Source: an uncultured Pelagibacteraceae bacterium (GTDB lineage: Bacteria; Pseudomonadota; Alphaproteobacteria; Pelagibacterales; Pelagibacteraceae). From it: a stretch of 44,591 nt of DNA. The DNA lies in the NCBI GenBank assembly GCA_902527485.1, contig CABZPB010000004.1, forward strand, positions 1-44,591, written 5' to 3'. The notes under the pieces are model-generated. The model searched no databases and was not told the origin of the DNA. It saw only the letters and a program-made list of their open reading frames with translations. Shown in pieces: positions 1 to 8,578 of the stretch. Made by a program: the position numbers and the translations under genes. The first letter of the stretch is position 1; each line of letters starts with the position of its first letter.

Positions 1-914
1 TGGACGGTAAAGCAAATGAACAGGATATATTTGATTTTTTGACACTTTTATCTGCTAAGGGTGAGTCTTCAGGTGAAATAGCGGGTGGTGTCTACGTACT
101 TAGAAATAAGTCTAAAAGAGTAAATGTAGAAAATTGTGTTGATACATGTGGTACTGGTGGAGATGGAATGAATACACTTAATATATCTACAGCATCTGCA
201 CTATTACTTGCAAGTATGAATGTTAAAGTGGCTAAACATGGGAATAAAGCTGTATCATCTAAGTGTGGATCAGGTGATGTATTAGAGGCTTTGAAAATAA
301 AAATAAATTTGGAACCAAAAGAAATCGAAGATCAAATAAATAAAAATAATTTTGGTTTCATGTTTGCTCCTAATTATCATAGTGCTATGAGGTTTGTTGG
401 TCCAACGAGAAAAAAAATTGGAAAGAGAACAATATTTAATATGATCGGACCGTTAAGTAGCCCTGCTTTAGTAAAAAGACAGGTAGTTGGTGTCTTTGAT
501 AAAAAACTTTTAAGAATATTTGCAAATGCTTTAAATAACTTAGGCATAAAATTTGCATGGATTGTAAATAGCGAGGATGGCTTAGATGAAATTTCGCCGT
601 ATGCTAAAACAAATGTTATTCAATTAAAAGATAATAAAATTTCTGAAATTATTATTGATCCAAAGGAATTAAAGATTAACGCAGATAAATTTGAAAATCT
701 TGTTGGAGATGATGCAAAATTCAATGCAGAAAAAATGATTAACATATTTAAAGGTGAGGATAGTGATTTTTCCAAAGCAGTATGTCTAAATGCTGCAGCT
801 GGATTAATTGTAAATGAAAACCATAAAGAGTTTACAGAAGCATATAAAAATGCAAGAGAGCATATTTTATCTAATAAAGTTATCGAACATTTGGAAACAA
901 TTCAAAATGCCTGA
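1..914 (+). CDS. trpD: Anthranilate phosphoribosyltransferase, 5'-truncated by window edge
   Basis: TrpD transfers phosphoribosyl from PRPP to anthranilate, the second step of tryptophan synthesis in the cytoplasm. The frame is open from the first full codon at position 3 (D-G-K-A-N-E), so the true start lies outside the window; a TTG at 39 is only an internal codon. About 303 residues are visible against a usual 335-345. The family signatures are clear: GTGGDG (PRPP binding) near visible residue 50, NISTASA just after it, and KHGNKAVSSKCGSGD, followed by the conserved NYHSAMR and RTIFNMIGPLSSP segments. Its 3' end overlaps trpC by 8 bp, so the two are co-transcribed and probably translationally coupled. 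Identification is secure; only the N-terminus is missing. Confidence 0.96.
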   Translation, partial: DGKANEQDIFDFLTLLSAKGESSGEIAGGVYVLRNKSKRVNVENCVDTCGTGGDGMNTLNISTASALLLASMNVKVAKHGNKAVSSKCGSGDVLEALKIKINLEPKEIEDQINKNNFGFMFAPNYHSAMRFVGPTRKKIGKRTIFNMIGPLSSPALVKRQVVGVFDKKLLRIFANALNNLGIKFAWIVNSEDGLDEISPYAKTNVIQLKDNKISEIIIDPKELKINADKFENLVGDDAKFNAEKMINIFKGEDSDFSKAVCLNAAAGLIVNENHKEFTEAYKNAREHILSNKVIEHLETIQNA

Positions 915-1698
915 AAATGTTCTTGAAAAAATAATTAAAAAGAAAATAGAAAAGATTGAAGATTCTAAAAAAAATATTTCAATAGACTCATTAAATGAGT
1001 TAATAGAGAAAAATAAAACTTTTATTAATTTTAAAGAAAATATTGAAAAAAATATTAAAGAAAATAAATTTTCTATTATTGCTGAGATCAAAAAAGCAAG
1101 TCCTTCTGCAGGTGTAATCATAGATGATTATGACCCTGTTAAAATAGCTAGTATATATCATGATAATAATGCTACTTGTTTATCGGTTTTGACTGAGGAA
1201 GATTTTTTTTTAGGAGATTTAACACATATAAGTCAAATTAAACAAAATATTGATTTACCAATTCTTTGTAAGGATTTTTTTGTAGATAAATTTCAAATTC
1301 CATTAGCAAAAAGTCATGGAGCAGATGCAATATTAATTATATTAGCTGGTGTAAGTGAAAGCCTTGCGAATGAGTTATATGAAGAAGCACTTAAATTAAA
1401 TATGTCTGTGATAGTTGAGGTGCATACAGTTGAGGAAGCAAAACAAGCTTTAAAATTTAAAGAAGCATTAATTGGAATCAATAATAGGAACTTAAAAACT
1501 CTTAAAACTGATATAAATACAACTTTTGATATTCATGATGTTCTAGTTAATCATAAAGGTCCTTTAATTTCTGAGAGTGGAATAAAATCAAAAGAAGAAC
1601 TATTAGAACTCTCAAATAAAACCTCTATTAAAACTTTTCTAATTGGTGAATCACTTTTGAAAAATTTGGAAAATAATTCCATTTTCACCGTTATTTAA
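907..1698 (+). CDS. trpC: Indole-3-glycerol phosphate synthase
   Basis: TrpC closes CdRP to indole-3-glycerol phosphate, with loss of CO2 and water, in tryptophan synthesis. The 263-aa protein starting MPENVLEKI at 907 has the usual family length. An upstream in-frame ATG at 814 would bury 93 bp inside trpD and add 31 non-conserved residues, so 907 is preferred. Seen motifs of the (beta/alpha)8 barrel are AEIKKASPSAG (catalytic Lys, phosphate loop), LCKDFF, GINNRNL, LISESGI and LIGESLL. It is a single-domain enzyme with no TrpF fusion. trpC is followed 89 bp later by lexA; moaC and moeA, found here in many other alphaproteobacteria, are absent. Confidence 0.96.
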   Translation: MPENVLEKIIKKKIEKIEDSKKNISIDSLNELIEKNKTFINFKENIEKNIKENKFSIIAEIKKASPSAGVIIDDYDPVKIASIYHDNNATCLSVLTEEDFFLGDLTHISQIKQNIDLPILCKDFFVDKFQIPLAKSHGADAILIILAGVSESLANELYEEALKLNMSVIVEVHTVEEAKQALKFKEALIGINNRNLKTLKTDINTTFDIHDVLVNHKGPLISESGIKSKEELLELSNKTSIKTFLIGESLLKNLENNSIFTVI

Positions 1699-1748
1699 TC
1701 AAATAGTTCCCTATTTTATTGACTTTTTTTACTATTGTGAATTGAAGA

Positions 1749-1763
1749 GAACTTTTGTAGAAC
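1749..1763 (+). promoter_or_regulatory. SOS box (LexA operator) upstream of lexA
   Basis: The sequence GAAC-TTTTGTA-GAAC is an exact match to the alphaproteobacterial LexA operator, known as the direct repeat GTTC-N7-GTTC on the other strand. It ends 24 bp before the lexA ATG. It overlaps the -10 of a weak candidate sigma-70 promoter (TTGTGA at 1735-1740, 17-bp spacer, TAGAAC at 1758-1763), which fits repression by LexA of its own gene. The motif is seen; the autoregulation is inferred from the family. Confidence 0.85.
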
Positions 1764-1787
1764 AGATTTTGTACGATATTTGTTCTT

Positions 1788-2465
1788 ATGCTAACAAAAA
1801 AACAAAAAAACCTACTTTTATTTATCAACAAGAAGTTGAGAAGTTCTGGTGTTTCTCCATCTTATGAGGAAATGAAAGCTTCTTTAAACCTTAAATCTAA
1901 GTCAGGCATTCATAGACTTATAAGTGCTTTAGAGGAAAGAGGTTTTATTAAAAGACTTGCTCATAAAGCTAGAGCTTTAGAAGTAATTAAATTGCCAGAA
2001 ACGGCTTCTGCAAATGATATTTATAATAGTTTTTCACCAAGCGTGATCAAAGGTGGTTTAGATGAGGAAAATTTATACTCAGATGATGCTGAGGTGCCAG
2101 TTTTAGGAAAAATTGCTGCGGGGACACCTGTTGAAGCTATTCAAAATGAGGTTTCAAGAATACCTTTACCAAGCACATTAGAGAAAAATGGAGATTATTT
2201 TGGTTTGAAAGTTCAAGGGGACTCAATGATTGAAGCTGGAATTCACGAAGGCGATACAGTTATCATTAAAAGAACAGATACAGCTGATAATGGAAAAATT
2301 GTTGTTGCTCTAATTGATGAACATGAAGCAATGTTAAAAAGAATTAGAAAAAAAGGTAAAGTTGTTGCGTTAGAAAGTGCCAATAAAAATTACGAAACCA
2401 AAATATTTGGCCCTGATAGAGTAAAAGTTCAAGGTGTATTAGTATCTTTATATAGAAACTTCTAA
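1788..2465 (+). CDS. lexA: LexA repressor, SOS regulator with S24 autoprotease domain
   Basis: LexA represses DNA-repair genes and cleaves itself when stimulated by RecA filaments. The 225-aa protein has an N-terminal winged-helix DNA-binding domain (residues 1-65, with [11 protein letters not shown] and [15 protein letters not shown]) and a C-terminal S24 peptidase domain. The Ala-Gly cleavage site is A111-G112 in [11 protein letters not shown]. The catalytic Ser is S146 in VQGDSM and the Lys is K184 in AMLKRI. The linker (about 70-100) is acidic and longer than in E. coli, as in other alphaproteobacteria. ATG 1788 is the only sensible start and has no clear Shine-Dalgarno, as for many genes here. 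A perfect SOS box lies just upstream, so it is probably autoregulated. gltX follows 22 bp downstream. Confidence 0.97.
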   Translation: MLTKKQKNLLLFINKKLRSSGVSPSYEEMKASLNLKSKSGIHRLISALEERGFIKRLAHKARALEVIKLPETASANDIYNSFSPSVIKGGLDEENLYSDDAEVPVLGKIAAGTPVEAIQNEVSRIPLPSTLEKNGDYFGLKVQGDSMIEAGIHEGDTVIIKRTDTADNGKIVVALIDEHEAMLKRIRKKGKVVALESANKNYETKIFGPDRVKVQGVLVSLYRNF

Positions 2466-2487
2466 AAAAATAGTCTAAACCATTTTA

Positions 2488-3885
2488 ATGAAAAAAGTGG
2501 CAACTAGATTTGCTCCCTCACCTACTGGTGCATTACATATTGGTGGTGTTAGAACAGCTTTATTTAATTGGTTATACTCCAAAAGTCATAATGGTAAATT
2601 TTATTTAAGGGTGGAAGATACAGATAAAGAAAGATCTAAAGATGAATTCAGAGATCAAATAATACAATCGCTTAAATGGATCGGTATCAACTATGATGGA
2701 GAAGAATATATTCAATCAAAAAAAGTAGATGATCATATAAAAGTTGCAAATGAGCTACTTAAAAATGGTAATGCATATAAATGTTATTGTTCAAGTGAAG
2801 AAATAGAAGAACAAAAAAAAAGAGCTAGACAAAAAAAGATTCCTTATATTTACGATAGAAAATGGAGAGATAAAAAAGAATCTGATGCACCTAAAGATAT
2901 TAAACCTGTTATTAGATTTAAAAGTAAGATTGATGGAACATCAATATTGAAAGATTTAGTTCAAGGTGATGTTGAGATTGACAATAATACGATCGAAGAT
3001 TTTATTATCTTGAGAAATGACGGGACTCCTACATATAATTTATCAGCATCCGTGGACGATCATCAAATGAACATGACACATATAATTAGAGGTGACGATC
3101 ATAAAATAAACACCTTCAAACAAATACAAATTTATCAAGCTATGAAATGGGAATTACCCTCATTTGCTCACATACCATTGATACATACAATAGAGGGAAA
3201 AAAACTATCAAAACGAGATCAGGCGTCTACATTAGACGATTATTCGAAAATAGGCATAATGCCAGATGCCCTTCGAAATTACCTTTTAAGATTAGGCTGG
3301 TCTTACAAAGATAAAGAAATATTTACATTGGAGGAAAGCATAAAATTTTTTAATTTAGAAGGTATCGGTAAATCTCCCTCTAAACTTGATATGAGTAGAA
3401 TTTTATCAATGAACGAACATTATATTAAGAATATTAATGAAAATGATTTATTCACTCAATTAACTGAATATTGCAAATTGTATAAAAGTGAAATTCAATC
3501 AGATAAAAAAGATAAGATTAAAAAATCTCTTAATTTCTTGAAAAATAAAGCAAAAACTCTAGAGGATATATTTAATAATGGTCAATATATTATAAAGGAT
3601 GAGGTCAATTTTAATAAGGATGATCTTAAATTAATTGATGATAAAGCAAGAAAAGTAATTTCTGACTTTAATGATCGATTTGAAAAAATAGATCAGCCTT
3701 CTCGAGAAATTTTAGAACCAATAGTAAATGAGCTTATAAAATCTCATGACACAAATTTTAAGGGAGTTGGACAACCATTAAGGATTGCTTTAACAGGTTC
3801 GAAGTTCGGACCTGGTATTTATGATATAATTTTATCCTTAGGAAAAGAGGAAGTTCAAAAACGATTAAGAGCTAAGATAGCTTGA
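2488..3885 (+). CDS. gltX: Glutamyl-tRNA synthetase (class I)
   Basis: GluRS charges tRNA-Glu, and in organisms without GlnRS often also tRNA-Gln, with glutamate. The 465-aa protein has the class I Rossmann fold: the HIGH-type motif is in APSPTGALHIGGVRTALF (H17) and the KMSKS-type motif is KLSKRDQAS near residue 240. The C-terminal half is the alpha-helical anticodon-binding domain. Alphaproteobacteria often carry two GltX paralogues; whether a second exists lies outside the window. The gene is 22 bp after lexA and its last 21 bp overlap the end of convergent lpxB, leaving no room for an ordinary intergenic terminator. Confidence 0.96.
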   Translation: MKKVATRFAPSPTGALHIGGVRTALFNWLYSKSHNGKFYLRVEDTDKERSKDEFRDQIIQSLKWIGINYDGEEYIQSKKVDDHIKVANELLKNGNAYKCYCSSEEIEEQKKRARQKKIPYIYDRKWRDKKESDAPKDIKPVIRFKSKIDGTSILKDLVQGDVEIDNNTIEDFIILRNDGTPTYNLSASVDDHQMNMTHIIRGDDHKINTFKQIQIYQAMKWELPSFAHIPLIHTIEGKKLSKRDQASTLDDYSKIGIMPDALRNYLLRLGWSYKDKEIFTLEESIKFFNLEGIGKSPSKLDMSRILSMNEHYIKNINENDLFTQLTEYCKLYKSEIQSDKKDKIKKSLNFLKNKAKTLEDIFNNGQYIIKDEVNFNKDDLKLIDDKARKVISDFNDRFEKIDQPSREILEPIVNELIKSHDTNFKGVGQPLRIALTGSKFGPGIYDIILSLGKEEVQKRLRAKIA

Positions 3886-5001
3886 AACTATCTCTGTGGC
3901 TTCTGATGATGAAGAAGTTTTAGATTTGATCTCATTTAAAGTCTTATCCACATCAAGAATTTGTTTTTTCATAAGTTCAGGGTTTTTTAAAAAATATACT
4001 ACAGATCTAAAAATTTCTTTTGAATTACATTCTTTTTGAATTAATTCTGGAATTATTTCTTTTTGGTTAATTATATTAATTATATTTGCAAATTTTGTCT
4101 TAACTAAAAATTTTACAATAAAAAAATTAATAAAATTCATTTTATAAATTATGATAGACGGAACTTTTGCATTGCAGATTTCAAGAGAAACAGTTCCTGA
4201 TTTCACAACAGCAAATATTGAGTTTGATAAAATTTGTGATTTTATATTTTCTTCTGAAATCACTTCAACATTATTAAATTTTATTTTTTTAATCTCATCT
4301 TTTATCAAATCTTTATTTTGATCAGTTGCGTGAAAAACAAAATTATATTCGTTAAATTTTTCATTCATTAATTTAATAAAATCTAATAGGATTGGTAAAA
4401 GAATATTTGTTTCCGATGTTCGACTGCCAGCAAAAAGAGATATAATTTTTTTATTTTCATCAATTATATTTGATAAATTTGTTTTAATATTTTCTTTATT
4501 TTCAAGTAAGGGGTGACCAACGAAAGTATTATTAATATTTTCTTTATCAAAATATTTTTTTTCAAAATTGAATAATAATAAAACATGGTCTAAAAACTTT
4601 TTAAAATCCTTAACCCTACCCTCTCTCCACACCCATACTTGTGGTGCAACATAATGTATTGTTTTAATATTAGGATTTATACTTTTTACTTTTTCAGCAA
4701 CTCTTAAAGTAAAATCAGGACTATCTACACTAAATAGAATATCAGGATTAAATTCAATTATTTTATTTACAGTTTCATTTATTTTGTTGCTGATTTTAAA
4801 TAAATTTAGAATAACACTAGTAAAACCAATGTAAGTTATTTCTTTGAGATCATATATTGAATTAACCCCAAGTTTATTTAAATGAGATCCTCCAACACTT
4901 AAATATTCTATATCAGAATGATTTTGTTGAAGTTTATCTATTACGGTTGATGCTAATTTGTCTCCCGAGGGTTCTCCAGTTAATACAAAAATTTTTTTCA
5001 T
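3865..5001 (-). CDS. lpxB: Lipid-A-disaccharide synthase
   Basis: LpxB joins UDP-diacylglucosamine and lipid X to form the lipid A disaccharide at the inner membrane face. The 378-aa protein is a GT19-family glycosyltransferase of normal length. It begins with the typical TGEPSGDKLAS (residues 8-18) and has GGSHLNKLG, HYVAPQVWVWREGR, FVGHPLLE, LFAGSR and VKSGTVSLE, the last forming part of the nucleotide-sugar site. It is the last gene of the lpx run: its ATG overlaps the lpxI stop by 4 bp (ATGA type). Presence of LpxB with LpxA, LpxD and LpxI shows that the cell makes lipid A. Confidence 0.95.
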   Translation of the reverse strand: MKKIFVLTGEPSGDKLASTVIDKLQQNHSDIEYLSVGGSHLNKLGVNSIYDLKEITYIGFTSVILNLFKISNKINETVNKIIEFNPDILFSVDSPDFTLRVAEKVKSINPNIKTIHYVAPQVWVWREGRVKDFKKFLDHVLLLFNFEKKYFDKENINNTFVGHPLLENKENIKTNLSNIIDENKKIISLFAGSRTSETNILLPILLDFIKLMNEKFNEYNFVFHATDQNKDLIKDEIKKIKFNNVEVISEENIKSQILSNSIFAVVKSGTVSLEICNAKVPSIIIYKMNFINFFIVKFLVKTKFANIINIINQKEIIPELIQKECNSKEIFRSVVYFLKNPELMKKQILDVDKTLNEIKSKTSSSSEATEIVSSYLSS

Positions 5002-5792
5002 TTTACAGAGATAAACATCTTATTTTTATTAGCAAAGCTAATGCATTTATTTTTATCTAAAAATACATGTTGTTTACCTTTTATAACAATACCTTTTAAT
5101 CCAGCTGTCTTACTTTGTTTTAACGTTTTTAAACCAATAGTAGGTAAGTCAACTCTAAGATCCTGTTTCTTTTTTGGAAACTTAACTAAAACACCATGGT
5201 TTCGAAATTTTTTACTTTTGCTTTTTTCAAGCATTCTTTTAGTTCCACCCTTTCCCTCTATCGAAACAATTTTTTTATTTCTGACTACTACAGCTTGGCT
5301 GTAATTATATTCTCTTAAATTATTTAGTGTTTTAATACCTTTTTTAATATCTAATTGATCAATATTATTTGGTTTAATTTTTGAATAATTCCCTTTTTTA
5401 AGAGTAAGCTCTGGATTAAATTTAAGAGAATTTTCAGTTTTTATCCTATTTTGGATTAATATCTTTATAATTTCTTTCAAAATTGCTGCATCACCAAGCT
5501 TAGATGCTTTAATAATTCTTGGAATATAATATATTCCTTTAAAATCTAACTTTAATTTAGAGAAGTTTGGTTTATTAACTTTGCCTGCAAATAAAACTTT
5601 TTTACAGCTATTTCCCTTAAGAATATTAATTATTTTACCAAATTGACCTAAAGATAATTGATAAGATCTATTATCTCTTTTAAATTTTTTGGACTTAGAT
5701 AAATCTATTATTATATACTTTAATTTTCTTTTCTTGATTGTCTTAAGTATTTTATTTGGAAAATCTGTGTCACCAAAAATTAATCCTATCAT
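4998..5792 (-). CDS. lpxI: UDP-2,3-diacylglucosamine pyrophosphatase LpxI (DUF1009 type)
   Basis: LpxI hydrolyses UDP-2,3-diacylglucosamine to lipid X and UMP, replacing LpxH in alphaproteobacteria. The 264-aa protein matches the family layout: an N-terminal domain beginning GLIFGDTDFPNKI, then the conserved GDAAILKEI and AVVVRNKKIVSIEGKGGT segments, and a C-terminal catalytic domain with LRVDLPTIGLKTL and KTAGLKGIVIKG. Its position between lpxA and lpxB is the standard alphaproteobacterial one. It lies 1 bp after lpxA and overlaps lpxB by 4 bp. The protein is very Lys-rich. The symbol rests on motif and context, not on a search. Confidence 0.88.
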   Translation of the reverse strand: MIGLIFGDTDFPNKILKTIKKRKLKYIIIDLSKSKKFKRDNRSYQLSLGQFGKIINILKGNSCKKVLFAGKVNKPNFSKLKLDFKGIYYIPRIIKASKLGDAAILKEIIKILIQNRIKTENSLKFNPELTLKKGNYSKIKPNNIDQLDIKKGIKTLNNLREYNYSQAVVVRNKKIVSIEGKGGTKRMLEKSKSKKFRNHGVLVKFPKKKQDLRVDLPTIGLKTLKQSKTAGLKGIVIKGKQHVFLDKNKCISFANKNKMFISVK

Positions 5793-5793
5793 C

Positions 5794-6570
5794 TTATGAA
5801 AACGGGGTGCAAATAGATCTTTTTTTATCCTTAGTAATAAATTCTATTACCTCTTTAACTAATGGATTTTTCTGAAATGAACCATTTAATTTGCTTATAT
5901 TTTCATTAATATTTTTGGTAGCGAAAATCTGCTTATACGCCTCGCTTAATCCTAAAATATCCTTATTTTCAAATTTAGCTCTTCTCAAGCCTATTAAATT
6001 TAATCCTTGTAATGAATTTCTATTTCCTGTTGATAATCCATAAGGAATAACATCATGTAATACTCCTGTCATTCCTCCAATCATTGCCATTTTACCAATT
6101 CGTGTAAACTGTTGAACAGCAGAATTTCCACCTATAACTACGTTATCCTCAATAATAGCATGACCTCCTAAAGGCACATTGTTTGCTATTATTACATTAT
6201 TACCTAGCTGACAATCGTGAGCTATGTGGGATGAAATCATAAATAAACAATTATTTCCAATTAAAGTCTTACCTCCGCCACCAATAGTTCCAGGGTTTAT
6301 TGTTACATATTCTCTTATTTTATTATTATCTCCAATCACCAAACTTGTTTCTTCACCATTATATTTTAAATCTTGAGGATCATTGATTGAGACAAATGGA
6401 TAAATCTTATTTCCTTTTCCAATCTTTGTATTACCAGTAATGCTTACATGTGATTGAATTACTGTATTTTCTCCAATTTCTACTTGAGGACCAATAACAG
6501 AATATGGTCCAACTTTAACACTTGGATGAACTTTTGCATTTTTATTTATTATAGCTGTTTTATCTATCAT
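5794..6570 (-). CDS. lpxA: UDP-N-acetylglucosamine 3-O-acyltransferase
   Basis: LpxA transfers a 3-hydroxyacyl chain from ACP to UDP-GlcNAc, the first step of lipid A synthesis. The 258-aa protein has many left-handed parallel beta-helix hexapeptide repeats from residue 8 to about 180 (for example VKVGPYSVIGPQVEIGENTVI) and a C-terminal helical domain with NLIGLRRAKF. The catalytic base is H118 in SSHIAHDC, equivalent to E. coli H125. Its start overlaps the lpxD stop by 4 bp, so the two acyltransferases are probably translationally coupled. Confidence 0.96.
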   Translation of the reverse strand: MIDKTAIINKNAKVHPSVKVGPYSVIGPQVEIGENTVIQSHVSITGNTKIGKGNKIYPFVSINDPQDLKYNGEETSLVIGDNNKIREYVTINPGTIGGGGKTLIGNNCLFMISSHIAHDCQLGNNVIIANNVPLGGHAIIEDNVVIGGNSAVQQFTRIGKMAMIGGMTGVLHDVIPYGLSTGNRNSLQGLNLIGLRRAKFENKDILGLSEAYKQIFATKNINENISKLNGSFQKNPLVKEVIEFITKDKKRSICTPFS

Positions 6571-7544
6571 TTATTCTCTCTGATAAAATTTTTTAAATCT
6601 TTTGCTGGATACCCCATTACTTTAGAATTATCAGGAATGTTTTTTATAACTCCACTGCCACCACCTATTTGAACGTTATTACCTATCTTAAGATGACCTG
6701 AAATACCTGTCTGGCCACCAATCATAACATTATTCCCTAGAGTAGAACTTCCAGCAAAACCTACTTGTCCGGCAATAATACAATTTTCACCAATTTTGAC
6801 GTTGTGAGCAATATGTATTTGATTATCTAAATACGTATTTTTTCCTATGATCGTATTTGAGAGCGAACCTCTATCCAATGTAGATCCACAACCTATCTCT
6901 ACATTATCCTCAATTATTACAATACCTATCTGAGGATACCTAAAATTTGTGTCTTTATTCGGAAAAAAACCAAAACCTTTTTTTCCAATTACACATCCAT
7001 CTAAAATGTGTACATTATTTTTGATTAATGAATTTCTAATAATTACGTTTGATCCTATAGAACAATTATTACCTATCCTAACATTCTTTTCTATGATTGA
7101 ATTATGACCAATTAGACAATTTGATCCAATTTTAACATTTTCACCAATAAGGGCATTTTTTCCAAATTTGACTTTATCTTTAAATTCCGTCTTATTAATG
7201 TCTTTAACAGTGTTATCATAATCATCAGTAATTGAATCTGGATAAAAAACTTTAGTTATTTGAGCGGTGTGTAATAAAACTTTATCAGTAATTATTGCTT
7301 TACAATCATCTGGTAAAAACGATTTAAAATTTTCAGATGTTATACAATAAGAAGCCTTCGTTTTTCTTGCTAAATCAGTGTATTTTTTTGAGTGAAGAAA
7401 GGTTATTTCATTTTTTTGTGATGAAACAAGATCTTTAATATCAGTCACGTTATCATCTGGTAAACTATCACTCTTTAAATTAATTGTTTTAAGTAAAAAA
7501 TTAATTTTATGTGGCCCAGTGTTTTTGAAAAAAGGATTCATCAT
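6567..7544 (-). CDS. lpxD: UDP-3-O-acylglucosamine N-acyltransferase
   Basis: LpxD adds the N-linked acyl chain in the third step of lipid A synthesis. It has an N-terminal uridine-binding domain (about 1-95) followed by a long hexapeptide-repeat helix. The catalytic His lies in QIHIAHNVKIG, followed by AGQVGFAGSSTLG. The longest frame begins at a TTG (7562), but the paired ATG codons at 7544 and 7541 give a better start (M-M-N-P-F-F, 325 or 324 aa). No clear Shine-Dalgarno distinguishes them. It lies between fabZ and lpxA, whereas in E. coli the order is lpxD then fabZ. Confidence 0.94.
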   Translation of the reverse strand: MMNPFFKNTGPHKINFLLKTINLKSDSLPDDNVTDIKDLVSSQKNEITFLHSKKYTDLARKTKASYCITSENFKSFLPDDCKAIITDKVLLHTAQITKVFYPDSITDDYDNTVKDINKTEFKDKVKFGKNALIGENVKIGSNCLIGHNSIIEKNVRIGNNCSIGSNVIIRNSLIKNNVHILDGCVIGKKGFGFFPNKDTNFRYPQIGIVIIEDNVEIGCGSTLDRGSLSNTIIGKNTYLDNQIHIAHNVKIGENCIIAGQVGFAGSSTLGNNVMIGGQTGISGHLKIGNNVQIGGGSGVIKNIPDNSKVMGYPAKDLKNFIRENK

Positions 7545-7598
7545 TAATAAGTTTAATATCAAAACTTACTCTAAAAGCTTATCAAGATTTATTGCTAA

Positions 7599-8051
7599 TT
7601 ATTTCCTATCAACTATTGTGGCTGACCATTGAGCATCTGACATTTTTTTTCCATTTACAAAGGCTTCACCTTTATATTTCCAAACTCTTCCATGCGATCT
7701 AATAGCTTCAATGTTCAATTCAAGTTTACAATCAGGTACAACTGGATTTCTAAATCTTGCTTTTTCAATACTCATTAAGAAAACTAACTTATTATCGTAT
7801 TCTTTTTTATCAATTCCATGAGCTGTAAGCGCTGCGGCTGCTTGACCGAAAGCTTCTACAATTAAAACACCTGGTAAAACTGGATTACCAGGGAAATGTC
7901 CATCAACATAAAATGAATCTTTTTTTACATTCATTATTGCCGTAGCTGAATGAAGATGTTTTATATTAATCAATTCATCAATAAGTAACATTGGTTCTCT
8001 ATGAGGTAATAATTCAATAATATCATTTTTTGTTAATCTATCTTTAGTCAT
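7599..8051 (-). CDS. fabZ: 3-hydroxyacyl-[ACP] dehydratase
   Basis: FabZ dehydrates 3-hydroxyacyl-ACP in fatty-acid elongation and competes with LpxA/LpxD for the same substrate. This explains its place in the lpx run. The 150-aa hot-dog-fold protein has LLPHREPMLLID (residues 15-25) and the catalytic His/Glu pair H52 and E66 in the segment from GHFPGNPVLPG to EAFGQ. Length is normal. It starts 8 bp after the skp stop and ends about 55 bp before lpxD. Confidence 0.96.
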   Translation of the reverse strand: MTKDRLTKNDIIELLPHREPMLLIDELINIKHLHSATAIMNVKKDSFYVDGHFPGNPVLPGVLIVEAFGQAAAALTAHGIDKKEYDNKLVFLMSIEKARFRNPVVPDCKLELNIEAIRSHGRVWKYKGEAFVNGKKMSDAQWSATIVDRK

Positions 8052-8059
8052 TAATATTT

Positions 8060-8578
8060 CTAATCAAATTTAATTTTTTTATGTTTATCATTAAATATTT
8101 TAAGAATTTCCTCTGTAATATCTAACTTGTCATCTCCAAATATAATCTTATCCTTTTGTAGCAAAATTTGAATTGATTCTTTTTCAAGGAAAGATTTAAT
8201 AATTGGATTTAATGTCTGAACAATTTTTTTTTGGGAATTTATTCTAAATTCATTAAAGTCTTCATTCTTTTTTTTTCTAATATTATTATATCTTTTAACT
8301 TCATCATCATAAGTTTTTACTAATTTTTCATATTCTTCTTTTTTAAGAATATTTTTTTGAGAAATTATTTTATCTTTTTTATTCTCAATTTTCTTACCTA
8401 GATCACTCAATTCAGATAAGATTTTTTTACTTTTATTTTCAATAATTTTATTCAAAGATTTCCCTGCTTCAGAATTATTTACAATATAATTTATATTTAT
8501 GAATCTAATATTTTCATTGGCACAGGAGATTCCCATCAAGATAAATAAAAAAAATATCTTAGCAAAAAAAAATTTCAT
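8060..8578 (-). CDS. skp: OmpH/Skp-like periplasmic chaperone
   Basis: The 172-aa protein has an N-terminal hydrophobic signal (MKFFFAKIFFLFILMG) ending near the S-C-A of residues 18-20. A long Lys/Glu-rich coiled coil follows (about 35-125), as in the tentacles of Skp, the chaperone that carries unfolded outer-membrane proteins through the periplasm. Sequence identity in this family is low, so the call rests on signal peptide, coiled coil, length and position directly after bamA. Its start codon overlaps the bamA stop by 1 bp. The Cys after the signal does not form a convincing lipobox. Confidence 0.8.
   Translation of the reverse strand: MKFFFAKIFFLFILMGISCANENIRFININYIVNNSEAGKSLNKIIENKSKKILSELSDLGKKIENKKDKIISQKNILKKEEYEKLVKTYDDEVKRYNNIRKKKNEDFNEFRINSQKKIVQTLNPIIKSFLEKESIQILLQKDKIIFGDDKLDITEEILKIFNDKHKKIKFD

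Noticed and set aside
814..906. Longer TrpC starting at ATG 814
   Set aside because: It would overlap trpD by 101 bp and add residues not typical of TrpC; the ATG at 907 gives the family length.
8515..8578. Skp as a lipoprotein because of Cys after the signal sequence
   Set aside because: The residues before the Cys (G-I-S) do not fit a lipobox and Skp-family proteins are soluble in the periplasm.
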